From contig CAVZKY010000051.1 of assembly GCA_963775825.1 (NCBI GenBank), positions 118,266 to 182,265 on the forward strand: 64,000 bases of DNA. Direction: 5' to 3'. Of this stretch, positions 25,994 through 33,346 are shown piece by piece. Made by a program: the position numbers and the translations under genes. Source of the DNA: Bog-532 sp963775825 (GTDB taxonomy: Bacteria > Actinomycetota > Actinomycetes > Streptosporangiales > Streptosporangiaceae). Position 1 is the stretch's first letter, and every line of letters starts with the position of its first letter. The notes below the pieces were generated by a model, which saw only the letters and a list, made by a program, of their open reading frames with translations, searched no databases and was not told where the DNA came from.

Positions 25994-27651
25994 CAGATCG
26001 TGGCCAGGTAGCGGTGCACCTGGTAAATCGACATCGCGCCCTCCCCGACGGCCGACGCGACCCGCTTCATCGAGTCAAGCCGGACATCGCCGGCGGCGAA
26101 CACGCCGGGCACGCTGGTTTCGAGGGCGAAGGGCGAACGAGGCAGGGCCCAGCGCCCGGCATAGGCGGGGCCTAGGAGATCTTGGCCCGTGACGATGAAC
26201 CCTTTGTCGTCACGGGCAACAGCGGGGCCGAGCCACTCGGTGCGGGGCGAGGCACCGATGAACACGAACAGCCAGCACGATGGCACCTCCTCCGCCGCGC
26301 CGGAGTCCTTGTCGGCGAGCGTGAGCCTCTCGAGGTGGCCCTCGCCCCCGGCCCCCACGATCTCGCTGCGGTACCGAACCTCGATATTGGGCGTGGACAT
26401 GATCCTGTCGATCAGGTACCGCGACATCGTGCCCGTGAGCGTCGCAGCCCGGACCACCAGCACCACCCGCTTGGCGTAGCGGGACAGGTTCAGTGCGGCC
26501 TGGCCCGCCGAGTTGGCCGCCCCGGCGATGTAGACGTTGTTGCCCTGGGTCTGGCTCGCATCGCTGGCGTTCGCACCGTAGTAGACGCCGCGGCCGGTCA
26601 GCTCGTAGAGCCCGGCTGCTTCGAGGCGCCGGTAGGACACGCCCGTCGCCGCGACGAGCGAGCGCGCCTCGATCTCTCCCGAACCGGCTAAGAGCACCGC
26701 GCGTACGGGGCCGCGGGCCTCAAAGCCCTCGGCGTCGCGCGCAAGGACCATCTCGGCGCCGAAACGGGACACCTGGGCGATGGCGCGCTGGGTGAGGTCG
26801 GAGCCGGTCAGCCCCTTCGGGAAGCCGAGGTAGTTCTCGATCGCCGCGCTCTGACCGGCCTGGCCCCCGGGCGCCTGGCGCTCCACCACGACCGTGCTCA
26901 GGCCCTCCGACGCCGCGTACACGGCGGCGGCCAGGCCGGCCGGGCCGCCACCCACGATGCACACGTCGTACAGCGGCTGCCGGGCGGTGGTGCGCAGCCC
27001 GAGCGCGTCGGCGAGCTCGAGTATCGACGGCGACCGAAGCGTCTCACCGTCGGGGACCAGCACCAGCGGGAGGTCGGCCGGCATCGCATGCGCGAGGTCG
27101 CGCAACCGCTGGGCCTCGGCGTCGCGCTCGACGTCGTACCACCGGTACGGCACGTAGTTGCGGGCCAGGAACATCTTGATGTCATGACTGCGGTCGGACC
27201 ACCGGTCCCCGACCACCCGCACGTCGGAGGTGTGGTCCGGGTTCGCCTGCCGCCAGTCGGCAAGCAAGTCGTCAATGACGGGGTACAGCCGTTCCTCTGG
27301 CGGGTCCCACGGCTTGAGCAGGTAGTAGTCCAGGCCAATGTCGTTGATCGCCTGGATGGCGACGTCTGTGTCGGCGTAGGCCGTGAGCAGCAGGTATTTC
27401 GCCCCCGGCGCATGAGTGCGGGCCTGCTCCAGCATCTCGATGCCGGTCATCTGCGGCATCCGCTGGTCGGCGACGATCAGCGCCACCGGCTGGTCGCGCA
27501 GGGCCAGCTTGGCCAGCACCTCCAGAGCCTGGGGCCCCGACGTCGTGCGCACGACGCGGTACTCGGTGGCGTAGCGGTCGCTCAGGTCGCGAGTGATCGC
27601 GGCGGAGACCTCTAGATCGTCGTCGACCGCGAGGATGGTCGGTTTGGTCAT
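25993..27651 (-). CDS. Response regulator fused to glutaredoxin-like and thioredoxin-reductase-like domains
   Basis: A 552-residue fusion. The REC domain (1-125) has acidic pocket DDD at 10-12, phospho-acceptor Asp62 (IVADQRMPQMTG), and Lys113 (LLKPW). A thioredoxin/glutaredoxin-fold segment (about 152-222: IKMFLARNYVPYRWYD, LPLVLVPDGETLRSPS) has no cysteine pair. A TrxR-like flavoprotein domain (228-552) has FAD loop VCIVGGGPAGLAAAVYA and NADPH loop IAGAANSAGQAALNL. Where thioredoxin reductase has CxxC it reads GVYYGANASDAS. The C-terminal VFAAGDVRLDSMKRVASAVG closes the FAD site. Such fused regulator-reductases are known in databases. The job is presumably NAD(P)H-linked redox sensing or output under the adjoining kinase. 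Confidence 0.88.
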   Translation of the reverse strand: MTKPTILAVDDDLEVSAAITRDLSDRYATEYRVVRTTSGPQALEVLAKLALRDQPVALIVADQRMPQMTGIEMLEQARTHAPGAKYLLLTAYADTDVAIQAINDIGLDYYLLKPWDPPEERLYPVIDDLLADWRQANPDHTSDVRVVGDRWSDRSHDIKMFLARNYVPYRWYDVERDAEAQRLRDLAHAMPADLPLVLVPDGETLRSPSILELADALGLRTTARQPLYDVCIVGGGPAGLAAAVYAASEGLSTVVVERQAPGGQAGQSAAIENYLGFPKGLTGSDLTQRAIAQVSRFGAEMVLARDAEGFEARGPVRAVLLAGSGEIEARSLVAATGVSYRRLEAAGLYELTGRGVYYGANASDASQTQGNNVYIAGAANSAGQAALNLSRYAKRVVLVVRAATLTGTMSRYLIDRIMSTPNIEVRYRSEIVGAGGEGHLERLTLADKDSGAAEEVPSCWLFVFIGASPRTEWLGPAVARDDKGFIVTGQDLLGPAYAGRWALPRSPFALETSVPGVFAAGDVRLDSMKRVASAVGEGAMSIYQVHRYLATI

Positions 27652-27826
27652 GAGATCAGCCTCACCTCGGCGGCCCTGCCGCCTGTCCGGAGGACAGACC
27701 GCCGAGACGGAAAACCGAACTATACCAGCGCGGTCCACGAACACGGGGGCGGCCAGCGGCGCGGCGCTGCTTCGGCTAGCCGGCCAGCCCGGCCACCAGC
27801 AGCAATGCCGTGGCGAGATTTACCGC

Positions 27827-27843
27827 TTTCCGTGGTGCGGAAA
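27827..27843. terminator. Small hairpin downstream of the RraA-like gene
   Basis: TTTCCG, five-base loop, CGGAAA, flanked by GC and AC pairs, lies just past the stop of the RraA-like gene and about 180 bases upstream of the REC-fusion start. It is a modest terminator candidate. Confidence 0.4.
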
Positions 27844-27854
27844 ACCAGCGCCGA

Positions 27855-28571
27855 TCATGGGTTCTCTCGCTGGTACTCGGCCAGGGTCTGCTCATCGGGC
27901 GGGTAGGTGCCGCGGATGCTGGCACCGCCCGCCACCCGCTGCTGAAGCCAGGTCTCCAGCCGGTCCCGCTGGTAACAGCGCGCGGCGACCTCCTCGGCCA
28001 CGTCGGCCGGGATGACGACCACGCCTTCAATATCACCGACCAGGACATCGCCCGGCTGCACCATGACGCCGCCGCACCCGATCGGCAGCCCGAAGTCCAC
28101 CGGGTGGTGCAGCACCGAACTGGTGGTGCCGTGCGCCCCGCCCGCGTACGCCGGGAAGTCGAGCGCGGCGATGGCCGGGGAGTCGCGCAGCGCACCGTCG
28201 GTGACCAGGCCGGCGGCCCCGCGCACCATCAGCCGGGTGCACAGGATGTGGCCCAGCGACGCCGCGCCGGTCTGGCCGCGGGCGTCGATGACCAGCACCT
28301 GGCCGGGGCCGACGGTTTCCACCGCGACCCGCTGCGGGTTGGTCCAGTTGTCGTACTCGACCTGGAAGTCGAGGTCTTCGCGGGCCGGGATATAGCGCAG
28401 CGTGAACGCGTAGCCGACCAGCTTGGTGTCCGGCCGCAAGGGCCGGACACCTGCCATGAACGTGTTGCGGAAGCCGAGCTTGAGCAGCTCGCTGGTAAGG
28501 CTCGCGGTGGTGACCGCGTGCAGCTTCCGCCAGGATTCGGGTGACAGTTCCATCGGGACCCAGTGTCCCAT
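27855..28571 (-). CDS. RraA/HMG-aldolase-like protein
   Basis: A 238-residue protein (232 if started at MELSPESW). It has the RraA fold signature: SLTSELLKLGFRNTFMAGVR, GPGQVLVIDARGQTGAASLG, GAAGLVTDGALRDSPAIAAL and VQPGDVLVGDIEGVVVIPAD. Family members include 4-hydroxy-4-methyl-2-oxoglutarate aldolase, oxaloacetate decarboxylase and the RNase E inhibitor. The residues that bind the divalent metal and oxalate-like ligand (R and D of DGALRD) are kept, so an aldolase/decarboxylase role is favoured. It stands alone between unrelated genes. Confidence 0.82.
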   Translation of the reverse strand: MGHWVPMELSPESWRKLHAVTTASLTSELLKLGFRNTFMAGVRPLRPDTKLVGYAFTLRYIPAREDLDFQVEYDNWTNPQRVAVETVGPGQVLVIDARGQTGAASLGHILCTRLMVRGAAGLVTDGALRDSPAIAALDFPAYAGGAHGTTSSVLHHPVDFGLPIGCGGVMVQPGDVLVGDIEGVVVIPADVAEEVAARCYQRDRLETWLQQRVAGGASIRGTYPPDEQTLAEYQRENP

Positions 28572-28604
28572 CCGGGCCCGGTATGGCGCCCGGTCGGGCG
28601 GACG

Positions 28605-29294
28605 TCAGTTCGGTACCGGCGGCCGGTTCGGCGTGGTCTCCTGGGAGGGCATCGAGTTCGTCGTGGGCAGCGGGTACGGGATGCCGACGTCGAGCGTGCC
28701 GGCCAGCGCGTTCAGCACGGCCTCCTCGGCCACGGTCGTGTCGCCGAGCGAGGTCGCCGGGAGCGGGGGCACGCTGGTGTTCGGCGGGTTGGCCAGGGCC
28801 AGCGCGCTGGTCATGTCACCGGTGACGCCGCGCCGCCACGCCGACAGGTTGGGGACTTCCACGCCGAACAGCGTCTCGATGAGACGCAGTGTCGAGGTGT
28901 GGTCAAAGGTCTGCGAGGCCACGTAGCCGCCCCGGCTGAACGGCGAGATGACCAGGGCGGGCGTGCGGAAGCCGAGCCCGATCGGCCCGGCGATGCCGGA
29001 CGCAGCGGACGGCAGCGTTCCGGTCAGGTACTCCCCCGCCGTGCCCGCCGGCGCCGTGACCGGCGGCACGTGGTCGAAGAACCCGCCGTTCTCGTCGTAG
29101 CTGACCAGGAACACCGTCTGCGCCCAGACATCCGGGTTCGACGTCAGCGTGGTGAGGATCTCCTGGACGAGGTACTCGCCATACTCGGGCGGCGCGGCCG
29201 GGTGCTCGCACTCGGCCAGCGGCGGGATGATCCACGACACCGACGGCAGCTTGTCGGCCTTGACGTCGGTGCGATTAGTCCCAGAAGACGGGAA
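28605..29294 (-). pseudogene. Phosphoesterase (phospholipase C/acid phosphatase family), C-terminal remnant
   Basis: The C-terminal 210-230 residues of an alkaline-phosphatase-fold phosphoesterase of the secreted phospholipase C type. Seen are DKLPSVSWIIPPLAECEHPA, YGEYLVQEIL, VFLVSYDENGGFFDHVPPV, GFRTPALVISPFSRGGYVAS and FDHTSTLRLIETLFGV. The N-terminal half, which should hold a signal peptide and the ENRSFD active-site motif, is missing. The frame runs back into the hairpin terminator and then the next gene, with no plausible start. The 5' part appears deleted at the terminator, or lost in assembly. Confidence 0.82.
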
Positions 29295-29322
29295 CGCCCC
29301 CGGCCGCAGCGGGCCGGGGGCG
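29295..29322. terminator. Strong GC hairpin
   Basis: An 11-bp perfect stem, CGCCCCCGGCC and GGCCGGGGGCG with a six-base loop, 28 bases past the stop of the minus-strand gene 29350-30486. It should terminate that gene. It also marks the point where the phosphoesterase loses its N-terminal half. Confidence 0.75.
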
Positions 29323-29349
29323 TAAAATTCCGGGCTGAGCGGCCCTAGG

Positions 29350-30486
29350 CTACTGAGCGGCCTTCCCGGGGGGCGTGGCTCCCGTCGTGGCCGGGGTGGT
29401 CTGGGCCGGGCTGGTCACGCCGGCCGACGGTACCGCACTGGGACTCGGGCCTGAGGTCGCGCCCGACGTGGGCTGCACGGAGCTGTTCACCCCGGGGCTG
29501 GCGCTCTGGCTGGGCGTGGCCGGCGTAGTCGGCGTGGCTGACGTGGTCGGCTGCACCGTGCTCTTGCTGCTGGTGCCGCCGCCGGTGACGTTGCCCAGGG
29601 TGGTGCCGTGGGACGTGTGGCCCCACACGCTGGCGTCGATCGGCTTGCCGGTCCCGAACTCGATCAGCGTGATCACGAGCATTGCGACCAGGAACACCGC
29701 TGCCGCCGTCACCGCGGTGATGACCCAGCGCGGATGGCCCCGCAGGCCGCGGCCGGCGCCGCCCTGCCCCCCGCTGTGCTTGCCGCCGCCGTTGGTTCCG
29801 TTCGTTCCGTTGTTGCGGCCGGAGCCGTCGGACCCGTTGGGGCCGTCGCTGCCCATCCGCACGGTACCGAACTGGGCAGTCTCGGCGTCCGCCAGCCCGA
29901 CGTCCGCCCGGGTCCGGCTAGCGCTGGTCCAGGTCTGGCCGCTGCTGGTCCAGGTCTGGCCGTTGCTGCGGGTCTGGCTGATGTCTGGGGCGGCCTGCCC
30001 GAGGTCGTTCCGGGTCGGCGTAAAGCGGGCGCCGGTCTGGCCGAGGTCACGCCGGGTCTGGCCGATGTCTGGACCGGCCTGCCCGGGGTCGGCGCCGGTC
30101 CGGCCGAGGTCGCGCCGGGTCTGGCCGATGTCTGGACCGGCCTGCCCGGGGTCGGCGCGGGTCTGGCCGATGTCCATGTGGCGCTGGCCGTTGTCGCGCG
30201 GGGTCTGCTCCGTACCCGCGGGCGCGGCGTGGCCGGAAGGCTGAGTGGTGGGGCTCCACTGGCGGGCGTGCTCCACGATCACTGGCGCCACCTTGTCCTT
30301 GGTGCGCGCCAGGTAATGCTTGTAGACGGCGAAGCCAGTAGTGCTGACCCCGGCGCCGACGGCGGTCCCGAAGATCGTCCCGCCATCGCCCAGATACGAT
30401 GTGAGAACGGCCCCCGTCACGGCCGCGCCCATGCTAGAGACGATCTGCACGGTGCTCAGTTCGATGCGAGGCCGGTCGCTCATCAT
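29350..30486 (-). CDS. Repeat-rich membrane protein of unknown function
   Basis: A 378-residue protein. The N-terminus has two short hydrophobic stretches (VQIVSSMGAAVTGAVLTSYL; GGTIFGTAVGAGVSTTGFAV), as in many actinobacterial small integral proteins. Residues about 85-190 are Gly/Gln-rich repeats (DIGQTRRDLG, ADPGQAGP). An Asn/Gly-rich linker precedes one strong membrane span (WVITAVTAAAVFLVAMLVIT, about residue 265). The tail is Ser/Thr/Pro-rich and probably extracytoplasmic (TTSATPTTPATPSQSASPG). The arrangement resembles a cell-wall-spanning anchor, with the repeats on the cytoplasmic side. No enzyme motif is seen. Confidence 0.65.
   Translation of the reverse strand: MMSDRPRIELSTVQIVSSMGAAVTGAVLTSYLGDGGTIFGTAVGAGVSTTGFAVYKHYLARTKDKVAPVIVEHARQWSPTTQPSGHAAPAGTEQTPRDNGQRHMDIGQTRADPGQAGPDIGQTRRDLGRTGADPGQAGPDIGQTRRDLGQTGARFTPTRNDLGQAAPDISQTRSNGQTWTSSGQTWTSASRTRADVGLADAETAQFGTVRMGSDGPNGSDGSGRNNGTNGTNGGGKHSGGQGGAGRGLRGHPRWVITAVTAAAVFLVAMLVITLIEFGTGKPIDASVWGHTSHGTTLGNVTGGGTSSKSTVQPTTSATPTTPATPSQSASPGVNSSVQPTSGATSGPSPSAVPSAGVTSPAQTTPATTGATPPGKAAQ
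30009..30180. repeat. 63-bp in-frame repeat in the membrane-protein gene
   Basis: A unit of about 63 bp, coding DIGQTRRDLGxTGADPGQAGP, occurs nearly twice with a further partial copy. The 21-residue period lies in the hydrophilic part of the protein. Confidence 0.75.
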
Positions 30487-30713
30487 CCCCCTTCACGCGT
30501 GCAAGTAGCCGACTGCTGTGTGGTCTGGATCCTGTCTACCTCGCTCTGCGGCGGGGGACCCGGCAAACCAGGTCTCTGGTCCGCTTTCAGCCCATAAGTC
30601 CGCGTCCGGGGATCGAAATCGCGCGACGGTCCCGCGACGTTTCCCGACGGATCACCCGGTCCCTGGCCAGCGGCGGTTCCGCGCGGGACAGCATCCCCGA
30701 TAACGTCGGGGGC

Positions 30714-31734
30714 ATGCACGGCAGCGAAAACGATGTCCTGGTGATCGGCTCCGGGGTCGCGGGCTTGACCAGCGCAATCAGCCTGGCCGAGGCCGGCCTG
30801 CGGGTCGCCATCCGCACGGCCGCTCCGCCCGAGGCGACCACTTCCGCGGTGGCCGGGGCGGTCTGGGGCCCGGTCAATGTCCGGCCAGCCCGGACGGGTC
30901 CGGGAGTGGGCGCGAATCGGCCTGGAGACCCTGCGGAGCCTGGAGAACGATCCCCGTACCGGCATCAGGTCCCGGTCCGGGCGGGAGCTTTCCCGGGTAC
31001 CTGAAAACCCGCCGGAATGGGCCGACCTCCTCGATGACCTGCGGCTTTGCTCCGCCGGCGACCTGCCGCCGGGCTTCGTGTCCGGCTGGCGCTACACCGC
31101 GCCCGTGGTCAGCATGCCGGTCTACATGGCCTACCTGCGGGCCCGGTTTGAGCGCGCCGGCGGCACGATCGAGGTGAATCCGGTCACATCGCTCGCCGAG
31201 GTGACCGGCGGGACGGCCGGCGCGGCACCCGTGGTGGTCAACTGCCCGGGGGCCGCCGCCCGCGAGCTGGTCCCTGACCCGGACGTCACCGCGATCCGCG
31301 GGCAGATCGTGGTGATCGCCAACCCCGGGATCGAGGAGTTCTACATCGACCACAGCCCGGACCCGCCGGACGTGATCTACCTGTTCCCGCACGAGAGCAC
31401 CGCCGTGCTCGGCGGCACGGTGGCCGAGGGCGAGTGGGACACCGCGCCGTGGCCCGCGGTGGCCGAGCGCATCCTGCGGGACTGCGCCACCGTCGATCCC
31501 CGGGTGCTCGGCGCTGACGTGCTCGCGCACCGGGTCGGGCTCCGGCCGTCCCGGACCGAGGTCCGGCTGGAGGCCGAGCCGCTGGACGGCAGCCGTGTGC
31601 TGTGGCACAACTACGGCCACGGCGGGGGCGGCGTCACCGTGTCCTGGGGCTGCGCGCAGGAGATCACCGCCGCGGTGCTGCGCGGCGACGGCCACCGGCA
31701 GGGCCGCGCGGATGCGGAGAAACCCTCGTGCTGA
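30714..31734 (+). CDS. D-amino-acid oxidase-like FAD enzyme, frameshifted
   Basis: DAAO-family flavoprotein of about 335 residues. The N-terminal FAD loop is VLVIGSGVAGLTSAISLAEA (from residue 9), followed by AVAGAVWGP. After a frame change near 30880 the rest follows: RVREWARIGLETLRSL, YTAPVVSMPVYMAYLRARF, VVVNCPGAAARELVPDPDVT, AIRGQIVVIANP, HRVGLRPSRTEVRLEAE and the FAD-closing NYGHGGGGVTVSWGCAQEI. These match D-aspartate/D-amino-acid oxidases of actinobacteria. It would deaminate D-amino acids to 2-oxo acids with release of hydrogen peroxide. Confidence 0.85.
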
Positions 31735-31786
31735 CTCTCCTCGGACGCGGTTGCCGGTCACCGGGTTGCCGGTTGATACTGGTCGC

Positions 31787-32207
31787 GTGTTTGCCCGCGT
31801 GCGGGGCTGGTTCGACGGAGCAGGCTGGTTCGCTGGCCTGGCGGTCGTGCTTTTTGCCTTCGCGCTCTTGATGGTGCTGATTGAGCTGCAGATCACCAGA
31901 CATCGTGCTGTGGACGGGTCACCGGGTGGTCGGTACCGAACAGGGCGGAATCGTCAGCTACCGGTGGCACGGTCAGCCGTATTCGCTCAACGCCTCGGGC
32001 TACGGGTCATCGAAAGCCGTAAATGTTTACCTCAATCCAGCTGATCCCGGCACTGCCATGGCCGACAACGTGGCCGACCGGGCGCTGGATGCCTTGCTGA
32101 TCGGCGGCCCGGTGGCCGGCGGCGTTGTGTTGCTCGCCGCCGGGCTGACGCGCAAGCACCGATGGGACCGTCGTCGGGCCCGCCGGGCCCGTGAATTCCA
32201 GCTGTGA
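31787..32207 (+). CDS. DUF3592-like two-span membrane protein, frameshifted
   Basis: Starts at GTG 31787 (VFARVRGWFDGAG). There is one N-terminal span (WFAGLAVVLFAFALLMVLIE), then, after a frame change near 31900, a soluble stretch (TGHRVVGTEQGGIVSYRWHG, NVYLNPADPGTAMADN) and a second span (ALLIGGPVAGGVVLLAAGL) with a basic tail RKHRWDRRRARRAR. The two spans around a small beta-rich extracytoplasmic part resemble DUF3592 proteins. Function unknown. Confidence 0.6.
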
Positions 32208-32290
32208 GCTGATCTGCAGCCCACGCGGCCGTCCTCGGCCTTCGCAAAGCGGCAGGGACGCGGCGTTCCAAGCAGGGCGATGTCCCACGG

Positions 32291-32336
32291 TTACGGGGAG
32301 CGCTTTCAGTGCATACGACTGAGTACGCTCCCGTAA
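32291..32336. repeat. Two-tier hairpin, copy B of a repeated element
   Basis: TTACGGGGAGCG and CGCTCCCGTAA (one base bulged) enclose the inner stem TCAGT/ACTGA. Read on the minus strand it matches copy A at 4132-4174 over nearly all its length, including the loop (CGTATGC against CGTATTC). It lies between the DUF3592-like stop and the F420 oxidoreductase start. Confidence 0.75.
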
Positions 32337-32394
32337 CGGAAAGCCCGGGCACTGTGCGGGCTCGCGCCGCGCGGCCCGGCCTAGGGTGGACACC

Positions 32395-33342
32395 ATGCGG
32401 ATTGGTTTCGGCGCCCCGGTCTCCGGAGCATGGGCGACCCCCAGGGATCTGACCAGCTTCGGCGCCCAGGCTGAAGAGGCCGGCTATGCGTCGCTGTGGA
32501 CGTTCCAGCGGCTGCTCATCCCGGCTGGCGCCAAGATGGACCCGGTGTACCAGAGCGTCCTCGACCCGATGGTGGCCCTCGGTTTCCTGGCCGCCGGGAC
32601 GTCCCGGATCCGGCTCGGCGTCGCGCTGATCAACATGCCGTTCATCTCCCCCGGCCTGCTGGCCAAGCAGGCGACCACGGTCGATGTGCTGTCCGGCGGC
32701 CGGCTGGACCTGGGTCTCGGGATCGGCTGGCTGCCGGAGGAATTCAGGCTGACCGGGGCGTCGATGGCGCGGCGCGGCGCCCGGGCCGAGGAGTACGTAC
32801 GCGTGCTGCACGAACTGTGGAACCCCGGCGCGGACGGGATGAGCCAGTACAACGGCGAGTTCTACGCGGTCCCGCCCGGGCGCCAGGATCCGGAGCCGGT
32901 TCAGCGCCCCGGTCCCCCGGTGATCCTCGGCGGCATGTCCCGCCCCGCGATGGAACGGGCCGGCCGGATCGCCGACGGCTGGATGACGGCCAGCCGGGCC
33001 GACCTGACCCGGATGGGCGACAACATCAAGATCGTCCGCACCGCCGCCGCCGACGCCGGGCGGGACCCGGACAAGCTCCGGATCGTGTGCCGGGGCGTGG
33101 TGCGCGCCGGGGAGGAGGCACACTCACCGGAGACCGGTGAGCGGCTGCTGCTGTCCGGCAGCTACGTGCAGATCCGCGCGGACACCGACTGGCTCGGTGA
33201 GCAGGGCGTTACGGAGGTCTTCTACGACCTCAACTGGGACCCTCTCATCGGGTCACCCGACGTGGACCACGCGGCCGCCACGGGACGGGCCCGGGAGATC
33301 ATGGCCGCGCTCGCCCCATCCAGCAGGCCCGAGCCGCCCTAG
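32395..33342 (+). CDS. LLM-class F420-dependent oxidoreductase
   Basis: A 315-residue luciferase-like monooxygenase-fold protein (TIGR03619-like). It contains MRIGFGAPVSGAWATPRDLT, EEAGYASLWTFQRLL, LGVALINMPFISPGLLAKQA, RLDLGLGIGWLPEEF, HELWNPG and PPVILGGMSRPAMERAGRIA. The pattern indicates F420 rather than FMN use, in keeping with an F420-producing actinobacterium. ATG 32395 is the start, and the substrate is unknown. It converges on the LAL regulator with four bases between stops. Confidence 0.87.
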   Translation: MRIGFGAPVSGAWATPRDLTSFGAQAEEAGYASLWTFQRLLIPAGAKMDPVYQSVLDPMVALGFLAAGTSRIRLGVALINMPFISPGLLAKQATTVDVLSGGRLDLGLGIGWLPEEFRLTGASMARRGARAEEYVRVLHELWNPGADGMSQYNGEFYAVPPGRQDPEPVQRPGPPVILGGMSRPAMERAGRIADGWMTASRADLTRMGDNIKIVRTAAADAGRDPDKLRIVCRGVVRAGEEAHSPETGERLLLSGSYVQIRADTDWLGEQGVTEVFYDLNWDPLIGSPDVDHAAATGRAREIMAALAPSSRPEPP

Positions 33343-33346
33343 GCGG

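Noticed and set aside
27776..27853. Small membrane peptide (KAVNLATALLLVAGLAG) on the minus strand after the RraA-like gene
   Set aside because: No start codon or ribosome-binding site in frame upstream, and a hairpin overlaps it.
32027..33123. Long minus-strand frames opposite the F420 oxidoreductase
   Set aside because: Antisense shadows; the plus-strand gene has clear family motifs and a sensible start.
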